A DNA stretch of 64,000 nt from a virus. Every line of letters starts with the position of its first letter. Position 1 is the first letter of the stretch. The notes below the pieces were generated by a model, which had not been told where the DNA came from, made no database searches, and was given only the letters and a program-made list of their open reading frames with translations. This document shows positions 30,821-38,341 of the stretch, one piece after another. Location of the stretch: positions 62,001-126,000 of IMG/VR virus record IMGVR_UViG_3300047553_000365; one strand, written 5' to 3'. The translations under genes were made by a program, and so were the position numbers.

Positions 30821-31015
30821 TTACCCAACATTCGACATATACCAATATGATATCTCTGCGTGAAAATCCTTCTCTGATTTGACTGTATCCTCTTTAAGAA
30901 AAATGTAACTGAATGGATTCTCATTATCGTAATCCGTCCACACTTCAATTACATCAGGAGAAGTCATGAGAAAGGAATAAGTTCCTATTACGCCCTCGTA
31001 TTTTACTTTTTCCAT
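30821..31015 (-). CDS. Small acidic protein of unknown function
   Basis: The 64-residue protein is beta-rich with many aromatic residues. It starts 3 nt after the phosphoesterase stop. No family was recognised. Confidence 0.62.
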   Translation of the reverse strand: MEKVKYEGVIGTYSFLMTSPDVIEVWTDYDNENPFSYIFLKEDTVKSEKDFHAEISYWYMSNVG

Positions 31016-31018
31016 ATA

Positions 31019-32089
31019 TTACCCTTTAATAGTATGACCCAAAGTTGCAACATTAGCAACACCATTATTAATCATTACTGGTTCGACACCGAAATATCCT
31101 TCTTTATCTACAGTAACAATACCAAAACCATTTTGCCAGTTAGGAGCAGATGCATAGATAGGATCTAAATCACACAAACATCCTAATTCCCATGCATAAA
31201 TTTGTTGGTCTTTTCTTGTTCCAATACCGGGAATTCTCTGTGCAGTCATACCAAGTCTATGAGTGTGTCCCATTAGAACAGAGTGGTAATACTTTTCTAT
31301 CATCCCTCTAGCAGAATAGCCCCCGAACTTTCTAACAACATCACCGTGGAAAGCGGCTAAATCAGGGCAAATTTCGACATAATCGCAATGGTCGATTCGA
31401 TCCTTGAATTCACCTAGGAAGATATTCTCATAACTAAGTGCTTCTTGAATCTCTGGCAATGAACCAAGCTCTCCAAGTCTTTCACTTAAGTATCTAAACC
31501 ATCTACCATCAGTTCCATTACCAGAATGGTTAGCATGAGTTTCTACAATGTGTGCATTACCTGCAACAGAAATTAGATCATTCAAGAACTTATGATAAGC
31601 GGCTCTTTCATCCAGTAGAGAATAATTGTGTCTAATATCTTTTGGATATCTTGATACTGCTAATAGATCAACGGTATCACCATTTAAAATAATTTGTCGG
31701 GGTTGCAATTCTGCAATAGTTTCCAACACAATATTGAGGGATCTTTCACAATGCTTAGGAAAGTGCATATCACCAATAACAACAACAGTATCACTTTGAG
31801 AAGTTTTTGTTGGGGTGAAGTTTGAACTTGAAACATTGATGGGCGCAAGTTGTTCTAAGAATTCCAGAACTTCTTCCTCTGTTTTTCCAAACTTAGTTGG
31901 TTTAACCCTTTGTAAGTTTTCATTAACAAAAGTGGAACCTGTTACTACATCACTACTATCTCCTGATTGAAGATAAGTCTCTACCCAATCTCTTGCAGTA
32001 GATTTAGCAATGCCAAATTCTTCTTTAATTGCGCTATATGTGTAACCACGATTTAGCCTTGCATCTATTACTTGTTGTTTTATCGTCAT
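31019..32089 (-). CDS. HTH domain fused to a metallophosphoesterase
   Basis: The 356-residue protein begins with a helix-turn-helix region (residues 3-40, YTYSAIKEEFGIAKSTARDW) typical of transposase- or terminase-like HTH modules. After a linker, a calcineurin-like phosphoesterase follows: IGDMHFP near 104, NGDTVDL near 136, ANHSGNG near 184 in place of GNHE, FHGDVV near 247 and GHTHR near 272. It may therefore bind DNA or RNA and cleave a phosphoester in it. It is the third phosphoesterase of this family in the window. Confidence 0.86.
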   Translation of the reverse strand: MTIKQQVIDARLNRGYTYSAIKEEFGIAKSTARDWVETYLQSGDSSDVVTGSTFVNENLQRVKPTKFGKTEEEVLEFLEQLAPINVSSSNFTPTKTSQSDTVVVIGDMHFPKHCERSLNIVLETIAELQPRQIILNGDTVDLLAVSRYPKDIRHNYSLLDERAAYHKFLNDLISVAGNAHIVETHANHSGNGTDGRWFRYLSERLGELGSLPEIQEALSYENIFLGEFKDRIDHCDYVEICPDLAAFHGDVVRKFGGYSARGMIEKYYHSVLMGHTHRLGMTAQRIPGIGTRKDQQIYAWELGCLCDLDPIYASAPNWQNGFGIVTVDKEGYFGVEPVMINNGVANVATLGHTIKG

Positions 32090-32092
32090 TTG

Positions 32093-32323
32093 TTATTGTT
32101 TGTTTTGTTTGTTTTTCAGATTTTGAAAAAATTGTAAAATATCTGCTTGTGATACTGTCTGTTCTAAGTCTCTGACTTTTTCTTGGGCTTCTTCATAACT
32201 ATTGAAGTTCCCAATAAATGTCAAGCGACCCGTATCTAGGTATTTTTGATATACATCATAAGTATTGTCATCTGGTCTTGGTATAATCCTATTGATATGG
32301 GAATTTAATCGTCTTTGCTTCAC
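32093..32323 (-). CDS. Small protein of unknown function
   Basis: The 76-residue protein has a basic N-terminus, a GRLTFIGNFNSYEEAQEKVR strand-helix segment and a Gln/Asn/Lys-rich tail. No family was recognised. It starts 8 nt after the RmlB-like stop. Confidence 0.6.
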   Translation of the reverse strand: MKQRRLNSHINRIIPRPDDNTYDVYQKYLDTGRLTFIGNFNSYEEAQEKVRDLEQTVSQADILQFFQNLKNKQNKQ

Positions 32324-32331
32324 CCTATTAT

Positions 32332-33315
32332 TTAACCATTTTTGCTAAATTTTGAGGCGTAAAAGGTGACGGTTCTGTGCATAGCCTCGTCATGTTCCAT
32401 TAATTCAAACGAGCGTTTATAGTTAATAGAACTTATAGCATACCTAAAATCATGCCCCTGACGATCCTTTACAAACTTGATAATCGGGTCTATTTCTAAA
32501 ATTTTACCAATATCGGCAATCATTTCTAAATTGGTCATTTCCTTACCAGATCCGATATTATACACTCCTCCCGATTCCCCTATTTCTGCCAATTCTAAGA
32601 TACTTTTATTATGGTCATCTACATAGATCCACTCTCTAATGTTTGTGCCATCTCCATAAACAGGTATGGGTTTTCCATTTACTAAATTCTTAATTATGGT
32701 TGGAATTAACTTCTCATCAAACTGATTAGGCCCAAAATTATTACAACATCTAGTAGTAATAATATCTAATCCATAAGTATCCACATAAGATTTAGCAATT
32801 AAATCAGCGGCTGCTTTAGATGCAGAATAGGGACTTCTTGGATTGAGGTTAGTTTCCTCTGTGAATGGGTCAGAATTAAGCCCTAAATGCCCGTAGACCT
32901 CATCTGTTGATACATTTATAACTCTTGCCTGTGGTTGTTTTACACGCACCATTTCAAGCAATTTAGTAATACCCATTACATTGTTGTATACGAATGCTTC
33001 TGGACCAGAAATACTTCGGTCTACATGAGACTCGGCGGCAAAGTGAAAGACATAATCAAACTTGTTCTTGTTTATAACACCGTTCCAGAAAAGATTACTG
33101 TCAGGATTTAGATCACAAAGACTAAAGGATATTTCCTCATAATCAATATGGTTACATGCCATAGTGGTTGACATTTTACGATGGCCAATCCCCCATTTAT
33201 CGACATTTACTATACTTACGTTTTTATAATGTTTCTTTAAATATTCCAGAAAATTACTTCCAATAAATCCGCAACCACCCGTCACAAGAATGTTTTTGTT
33301 ATTTAAATCTACCAT
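32332..33315 (-). CDS. rmlB: dTDP-glucose 4,6-dehydratase (RmlB)
   Basis: The 327-residue protein has the full RmlB set: NAD-binding GGCGFIGSNF near residue 13, HFAAESHVDRSI, STDEVYGHLG, the catalytic Tyr/Lys in YSASKAAADL, PNQFDEKLIPTI, GTNIREWIYVDDH and KDRQGHDFRYAI. It converts dTDP-glucose to dTDP-4-keto-6-deoxyglucose in the cytoplasm. Earlier in-frame ATGs would run into the divergent plus-strand promoter, so 33315 is chosen, which places the NAD motif at the usual place. RmlA- and RmlD-like genes are at 60-62 kb; no RmlC is seen. Confidence 0.93.
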   Translation of the reverse strand: MVDLNNKNILVTGGCGFIGSNFLEYLKKHYKNVSIVNVDKWGIGHRKMSTTMACNHIDYEEISFSLCDLNPDSNLFWNGVINKNKFDYVFHFAAESHVDRSISGPEAFVYNNVMGITKLLEMVRVKQPQARVINVSTDEVYGHLGLNSDPFTEETNLNPRSPYSASKAAADLIAKSYVDTYGLDIITTRCCNNFGPNQFDEKLIPTIIKNLVNGKPIPVYGDGTNIREWIYVDDHNKSILELAEIGESGGVYNIGSGKEMTNLEMIADIGKILEIDPIIKFVKDRQGHDFRYAISSINYKRSFELMEHDEAMHRTVTFYASKFSKNG

Positions 33316-33329
33316 ATTAATTTTATTAC

Positions 33330-33335
33330 TATTTA
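33330..33335 (-). promoter_or_regulatory. Possible late promoter before the RmlB gene
   Basis: TAAATA on the minus strand lies 14 nt before the ATG at 33315. The spacing is longer than in the main late set, so it is a weaker candidate. Confidence 0.35.
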
Positions 33336-33411
33336 TTGACATTGAGGGGTTTTTTGAATTTGGAATGCCCTTCAAATATATGTTTAACATTGATTTTCCA
33401 TTTGTCAAGGC

Positions 33412-33417
33412 TAAATA
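33412..33417 (+). promoter_or_regulatory. Late promoter (small terminase)
   Basis: CTAAATA, then exactly 5 nt, then the ATG at 33423. It is the core of the T4 late promoter, TATAAATA. Confidence 0.7.
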
Positions 33418-33422
33418 TTGAT

Positions 33423-33908
33423 ATGGACGAAGAACTTGATGACTTTGAGAACGAGATTGATAAGGATGTGGATTCAATTATATCCCAACTCAAGGATCGT
33501 AACAAATCAATGAAAAAGGCTGCTAGAGAAATGACCACTCTAAACAAAGAGGATATTGAAAAATTTATCATAGATAATGCGGCTGCTGTAGTTACGCATT
33601 CTTTAGAAATGATTGAAGATATGAAGGACATTACCATAGCAGGTGGAGAAAGTGAAGCTATTGAAGCGATGGCAGAATTAGTTAAAGCTACCACAGGTGC
33701 AATTGATTCATTGTCTAAGCTTAAACTAGCGGACGATAAAATCAAGGCCCAAAAACAATTAAAAGAAATGGATATCAATTCCAAGAAAATTGGGGATAGT
33801 GGTGTGGGAGCAAGTGGTATATACATAAGCAGAGAAGAACTCATTAAGGAGTTGGTTAAGACTTCAAGCGATCCAGAGAAGATCGAAGAACCTACAATAG
33901 ATGTTTAA
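33423..33908 (+). CDS. Putative small terminase subunit (gp16-like)
   Basis: The 161-residue, highly helical, acidic protein resembles T4 gp16 in layout. It has an acidic N-terminus (MDEELDDFENEIDKD), a central helical hairpin (THSLEMIEDMKDI followed by EAMAELVKATTGAIDSL) and a C-terminal segment with GIYISREELIKEL. T4 gp16 is 164 residues and forms the ring that regulates DNA packaging with gp17. The fit is by length, helix pattern and short similar stretches, so it is moderately sure. It is alone on the plus strand, 17 kb from the large subunit, behind a late promoter. Confidence 0.65.
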   Translation: MDEELDDFENEIDKDVDSIISQLKDRNKSMKKAAREMTTLNKEDIEKFIIDNAAAVVTHSLEMIEDMKDITIAGGESEAIEAMAELVKATTGAIDSLSKLKLADDKIKAQKQLKEMDINSKKIGDSGVGASGIYISREELIKELVKTSSDPEKIEEPTIDV

Positions 33909-34810
33909 TTACCTAATTGTCCTTTATTAGTGTTAATGGTAAATTTCTCAACATTATTACCAGTATCTACGATTATTACTGCTTTCCTCTTTTCATCGGA
34001 ATCGTAAACATCACCCATAATGTCGATTTCCTCGATATGAGAACCAACTTGTTTTTCTAGAACTAGAGGTTCAGTAATAGATTCATTTGTATTACCGAAC
34101 GGATTGTAGTTCTTTTTATCTGTATACATTCTATAGTCTTCATCCCCCAGATATTCATTAATCTGTGAAAAAACTTTTTTTGTTATATTTGTAAGATTAT
34201 TATAAAAAGCTGAATCTTTTACAAGATATGTGCCATTAGAGGTATATACCCAACTTCCAGTCTTTTCTTTACCCATTCTGCTTCCATTATTTTTATTAAT
34301 AATGGGCATTGTGTTATCATACATTGTTGAACTCTTCAACGATGATCTAAACACATCTTCAACAACCTTATGAGCAGTTTGCAAATTTTTCTGAACGAAG
34401 TCTGGTAATTTATTATATGTGGTAACTGCACAACCCATAGGAATTGCATCCTTGGCATACAGACTAACATTGGATGGGGATCTTGTAAGATTGCCCATCA
34501 CTCCCATAGAATCAGGAGACTCTTTAAAATACTTACTACTCGCAGTTTTGGAAATTACAAGATCAGCAAATGGGCCTGATTTAAGCTGATTAACATAATA
34601 CTGTATGGAGTAGGTATCTAGCTGACTTCCCTCATTCTCCAATTTAGCCAGAAATTTATCTAGTTGGTCAATACCTAATTCGTAGATTTTCTTAAATTCA
34701 ATAATAAACTCAATATCTTTATCACTAAAGATCTTGGGTAAATTCTTGATCGTTTCAAGAGTCTCCTTATCAAAACAAAGAGATCTTAATAGCTCTACTT
34801 TATTTTTCAT
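33905..34810 (-). CDS. Virion-region protein of unknown function
   Basis: The 301-residue protein has a helical N-terminal third, a central part with SSKYFKESPDSMGVMGNLTR and a beta-rich C-terminus. It lies at the end of the hub unit, 5 nt after the lysozyme gene, so a role in the baseplate or tail is likely. No family was recognised. Its end overlaps the convergent small terminase gene by 4 nt. Confidence 0.72.
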   Translation of the reverse strand: MKNKVELLRSLCFDKETLETIKNLPKIFSDKDIEFIIEFKKIYELGIDQLDKFLAKLENEGSQLDTYSIQYYVNQLKSGPFADLVISKTASSKYFKESPDSMGVMGNLTRSPSNVSLYAKDAIPMGCAVTTYNKLPDFVQKNLQTAHKVVEDVFRSSLKSSTMYDNTMPIINKNNGSRMGKEKTGSWVYTSNGTYLVKDSAFYNNLTNITKKVFSQINEYLGDEDYRMYTDKKNYNPFGNTNESITEPLVLEKQVGSHIEEIDIMGDVYDSDEKRKAVIIVDTGNNVEKFTINTNKGQLGN

Positions 34811-34815
34811 TGTGA

Positions 34816-35712
34816 TTAATTAGATGCAAACATTTTTGCTTCAAAATTTCGTCTCTTTACTAAACCGGGAGCATCTTTACCACTAGCCTTAGTATATTCA
34901 AGAAGCTTTTTAGCAATCTCTTCATTACTTCTCTTACCGTTTTGTGTTAATGGTCCCAAAGAACCAATATTGAATCGGAAACTAGTTAATGCATCAACCT
35001 GTTTATCATTCCAATCATATCCCCATGCAGCCTTTGCTTTAAGAACTGCTTCCTTATGTTTGGCAAGATCTTCTCTTAGTCTCTTATCAGCTTCTTCTGG
35101 AGTAATGGTAGTTTCATTTGGTTTAGCTCTAGAACCATGACCAATTGACCATTGTTTATGATCCCAATGTTTGTTAGGCTTAAATCCTTCTTGTGTTTTA
35201 ACAAAGTTTACCAAATCTTCTCCCACGCCAGTATTTTTAGAAAACATGGACTGTGGCTTTTTAGGGGTGGGTATTGTTAGCTTACCCTTAACCAATACAG
35301 GTTTAGATTTGTCGGTCTTTGGTTCTGGAGGAGAGGATTTAATATCTTTTCCCTTGGGTTGTGAAATATTTGTTCTCTGTCTAAGAGGAGATGGTTGAGA
35401 CGGACCAATGTAATCCTTGGTGGCTGGTCCTGTTAGGACATCAATCCCATGTATGGTATCATCAATCTTAGGTTTGATCTTAGTGGAATAGTAGTTCTTA
35501 AGATCCTTAACAGTTTTATCGAAAGATGGAGATAGATCCTCTTTATCTGCTTGATTCAACGCTGCCATCTTTTGTTCAATGGGTTCTGGTCTGCTATCTA
35601 AATACTTAACAGCCTTATATGTTCCCACAGACGATGCTGCCATGGCTGTAAGGGCTAATAGAATTTCCTTAACGCCTTCGTCAAATTGAAACTTTTCCTG
35701 ATTATCGTTCAT
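34816..35712 (-). CDS. Tail-associated lysozyme (GH24-like) with hydrophobic N-terminus
   Basis: The 298-residue protein has a hydrophobic segment at residues 13-31, a long Pro/Lys-rich linker (about 95-155) and a C-terminal T4-lysozyme-type domain. The catalytic Glu175 (TQEGF), Asp184 and the WSIGHG motif follow, with Ser in place of the usual Thr and one residue fewer between Asp and it. A RKKK-free GSLGPLTQNGKRSNEEIA segment and the NFEAKMF end complete the domain. Its place beside the gp27-like hub suggests it digests peptidoglycan during DNA injection, like gp5 of T4. Confidence 0.87.
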   Translation of the reverse strand: MNDNQEKFQFDEGVKEILLALTAMAASSVGTYKAVKYLDSRPEPIEQKMAALNQADKEDLSPSFDKTVKDLKNYYSTKIKPKIDDTIHGIDVLTGPATKDYIGPSQPSPLRQRTNISQPKGKDIKSSPPEPKTDKSKPVLVKGKLTIPTPKKPQSMFSKNTGVGEDLVNFVKTQEGFKPNKHWDHKQWSIGHGSRAKPNETTITPEEADKRLREDLAKHKEAVLKAKAAWGYDWNDKQVDALTSFRFNIGSLGPLTQNGKRSNEEIAKKLLEYTKASGKDAPGLVKRRNFEAKMFASN

Positions 35713-35717
35713 ATTCT

Positions 35718-35723
35718 TATTTA
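35718..35723 (-). promoter_or_regulatory. Late promoter (tail lysozyme)
   Basis: TAAATA 5 nt before the ATG at 35712. It lies just past the stop of the gp27-like gene ending at 35721. Confidence 0.7.
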
Positions 35724-37061
35724 ATCAATTTCCTCGTTTATACTAGCTTTTGGTCCGATATAGGTCTTTGTGGCAAACACCTGATTAGTGTATAATCCGT
35801 CAAAAAACTGATGTTTTACCTGTGTCACAAACCACCTACCTAGTAACTTCTGGTCAGTTTTGGGTAGTTCGCCCTCTGGGGGTTTACTGGCAGATACTAT
35901 ATCAATGAAGCGTCCTGCCTTTCTAGACGCAGAACCAATATTACTGAAAGATAGCTGTAAATTGTAGAATGTTAAAGAATTATGTATTTCTGCTTCTATA
36001 ATTTTAGCAGAATCTTCGGCCCTATAGGGATAAACATATTTTTTATATATCTTATCCTTGGCCTTGTTTTTAACAGCAAATGGTTTGGGCTTTCCTCCCT
36101 TGGATCTGAAGGGTTCTACGAAAATCTTCTCCCACTTATCTCTAACCTCATCAAAGTTCAATCTAAACGCTTTTTGTTGACCCATAATAGGATCATAACC
36201 ATAAACTATACTGTTAATAAAAAACTCTGTGGACCAGTTGTAGAGAGGAGTATTATACACCAAATTCTTAATGGGTGAAATGTATAATCCAACAGAAACC
36301 TCTGGGTCAGATTGTGGATTGTTTTCATTATCAAATCCAATCTCCGACACCATATCTCCAATTGGAAATGCTTCTAAACCTAAACTCTTATTATTCTTGA
36401 AAATATCAGATAGTAATGTTAAGGAGTATTTCTTGGTCTTATTATCTTTACTAATAAATCCCTTAACATGTATGTCATCACTTTTAGCATAGAAGATCTT
36501 AATAAAGTAACGAAGAAGATCCATATAGCGGAATGTTGCAGGAGGATGATACTTTATATAAAAATCACCCGATGCCCATTGTTCACCAATACTATCACTT
36601 CCTAACAGTTCTATAAAAATCTCTTTTATAAGATCCCCAACATAACCTTCATAAACTTTACCATATGGAATTGAATCCATAAACTTTATGGCATCGATAG
36701 CCTCTATGGTAAATGTTTTAATGTCCATCGATCTACTTAATGGATCTACTGTGTCAATATTATCAATAAGTATAAACTCTTGTTCGAACTCTTCATCCTT
36801 CAATCCCTTTTGTTCTTTAGGTTTAAACTTGATGGAGAGAACATCTCTACCATCTCCTCTTAAAACATAATCCTGTTCAAACAATCCGAAAGGATTAACA
36901 ATAGAAATTGTTCCTGACATAAATGGATCAAAGAAATCATCTACTAATTCCATTCCACGAATAGCAGCCTTTGTGAATATGATTTGTTGGTTATCAGGAT
37001 TTGATAATTTGAACTCACATTCATATTCAATGTCATTAAGCTTGAATATATTAGTTGCCAT
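35721..37061 (-). CDS. Baseplate hub protein (gp27-like)
   Basis: The 446-residue protein starts with a tail-tube-like beta domain (KLNDIEYECEFKLSNPDNQQ, ELVDDFFDPFMSGTISIVNP), as in gp27 hub proteins. Its C-terminus has LLGRWFVTQVKHQFFDGLYT, the usual last block of phage hub proteins. Size fits T4 gp27 (391 residues). It forms the central hub that links tube and spike. It lies next to the lysozyme gene and 2 nt after the gp53-like gene. Confidence 0.8.
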   Translation of the reverse strand: MATNIFKLNDIEYECEFKLSNPDNQQIIFTKAAIRGMELVDDFFDPFMSGTISIVNPFGLFEQDYVLRGDGRDVLSIKFKPKEQKGLKDEEFEQEFILIDNIDTVDPLSRSMDIKTFTIEAIDAIKFMDSIPYGKVYEGYVGDLIKEIFIELLGSDSIGEQWASGDFYIKYHPPATFRYMDLLRYFIKIFYAKSDDIHVKGFISKDNKTKKYSLTLLSDIFKNNKSLGLEAFPIGDMVSEIGFDNENNPQSDPEVSVGLYISPIKNLVYNTPLYNWSTEFFINSIVYGYDPIMGQQKAFRLNFDEVRDKWEKIFVEPFRSKGGKPKPFAVKNKAKDKIYKKYVYPYRAEDSAKIIEAEIHNSLTFYNLQLSFSNIGSASRKAGRFIDIVSASKPPEGELPKTDQKLLGRWFVTQVKHQFFDGLYTNQVFATKTYIGPKASINEEID

Positions 37062-37063
37062 GA

Positions 37064-37459
37064 TTAGTAATGTCTTCCACCGAATACGGTTGAGTTAGTA
37101 ATATCCTCATAGATCAATGATCTTATGGGATCTAGAATGTATTTAAGTTGAACCCCACCCTCTACATAGAATGGTGCGCCTTCAAACTTATCCTTATTAA
37201 GTAAGTATAATATCCACCAACTTTTAATATCTCCGTAAATATTATAAGAAGCTATTGTCATTGCCATTCGTTTGTTGGGAGTATAGAAACCAATGTATTG
37301 ATCGTCAATCTCAGGAAAGTCAATCTTCTTTAAGATGTTATAGGTGTAGAAGTTCTTATCATCTTTCGATTGTTGAAAGACTTTAAAAATGCGTTCATAT
37401 TCTCTGATGCTTAATGCTGAGAGTGATGGTATATCGTTTCTGTAAGTTCCTGTGTCCAT
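37064..37459 (-). CDS. Baseplate wedge protein (gp53-like)
   Basis: The 131-residue protein has the conserved gp53-type core: NKRMAMTIASYNIYGDIKSW followed by WILYLLNKDKFEGAPFYVEG. This matches the T4 gp53 region around GNPQLYWVLL. T4 gp53 is 196 residues; this one is shorter at the C-terminus. gp53 binds wedge heterotrimers and helps close the baseplate. It shares its first base with the gp48/54-like stop. Confidence 0.72.
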   Translation of the reverse strand: MDTGTYRNDIPSLSALSIREYERIFKVFQQSKDDKNFYTYNILKKIDFPEIDDQYIGFYTPNKRMAMTIASYNIYGDIKSWWILYLLNKDKFEGAPFYVEGGVQLKYILDPIRSLIYEDITNSTVFGGRHY

Positions 37460-38328
37460 TATACGTGATCCATAAATCCTGCGTGTTCGATTGTGAGAGA
37501 TTGGAATGTCATGGAAACAAGATATGCTTCCGGTTCAATAACACCATTTATCTCTCTTCTTGTTCCAATAAAGTCAACAGCAAAATCACTACAATAGGCC
37601 CATCTGATAAATCTATGACCGGGAATTCTAATCTTATAGATTCTTGGCGGTTCTACTGTTAAGCTATTCTTTCTTAAAGGTCTATTTATTCTTGTTAGCT
37701 TATCGATCAGCTCTCTGTTTTTCTGTAAGCTATCAGCGTTGATAGTATTTGATAATACAAATGTCACTTCAATGGGACCATCTGTTTTATCGTATTGGTA
37801 ATACATTGGAGTTTCAATGTATGTACCGGGACTCATGTTGGTAGCAAATTGATTATTAAAAAAGTCTTTAACCCCTGCCCATCCACCTATAGCACCCGCA
37901 TTTTCAGCGTTTTTCTTGAAGGTATCCATTCCTTTATCTGCACCAGTTATATTCTTAAGTTCTCCCAACCCACCGAAAAGTTGTTTGACCATTTCATTTA
38001 CTTCACTACCTATACCACCTGAAGATGCACTACTTGGTCCTGCAAACGAATCACCGAAAGCGTTTGAGAATCCCCTAATACGATCACTAAACATCGGAAA
38101 ATTAAAATCATCTTCCTCAGTTACAGACTCCGAATACATCCTATCATAAAACTCATCAGCACTCTTATCTTGAGTATCGTATATATTCATATAACCCCTA
38201 AATGCCAACATGATTTGATTGGCATTTATCTTATATGATTTCACTATAGCCTTTGGTGCAGAATTTCTCAAACCAGATCCTCTTGGGGAACTGGTCCAAT
38301 CATAATCTCTGACTACATCGTATCTCAT
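37459..38328 (-). CDS. Baseplate/tube-initiation protein, tail-tube fold (gp48/gp54-like)
   Basis: The 289-residue protein has an N-terminal region with a low-complexity Gly/Ser stretch near residue 105 and a C-terminal half with tube-fold signs: IEVTFVLSNTINADSL, IPGHRFIRWAYCSDFAVDF and YLVSMTFQSLTIEHA. Proteins of this fold that lie after the tape measure in T4-type phages are gp48 and gp54, the platforms for tube polymerisation. The exact equivalent is uncertain. It begins with a late promoter and leads a unit with gp53- and gp27-like genes. Confidence 0.7.
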   Translation of the reverse strand: MRYDVVRDYDWTSSPRGSGLRNSAPKAIVKSYKINANQIMLAFRGYMNIYDTQDKSADEFYDRMYSESVTEEDDFNFPMFSDRIRGFSNAFGDSFAGPSSASSGGIGSEVNEMVKQLFGGLGELKNITGADKGMDTFKKNAENAGAIGGWAGVKDFFNNQFATNMSPGTYIETPMYYQYDKTDGPIEVTFVLSNTINADSLQKNRELIDKLTRINRPLRKNSLTVEPPRIYKIRIPGHRFIRWAYCSDFAVDFIGTRREINGVIEPEAYLVSMTFQSLTIEHAGFMDHV

Positions 38329-38335
38329 ATTTTAT

Positions 38336-38341
38336 TATTTA
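38336..38341 (-). promoter_or_regulatory. Late promoter (gp48/54-like unit)
   Basis: ATAAATA 7 nt before the ATG at 38328. It overlaps the end of the tape-measure gene. Confidence 0.65.

Noticed and set aside
33329-33844. A 171-residue minus-strand frame opposite the gp16-like gene
   Set aside because: It is antisense to the helical plus-strand gene that has a late promoter, and it is Ser/Ile/Leu-rich without any recognisable feature.
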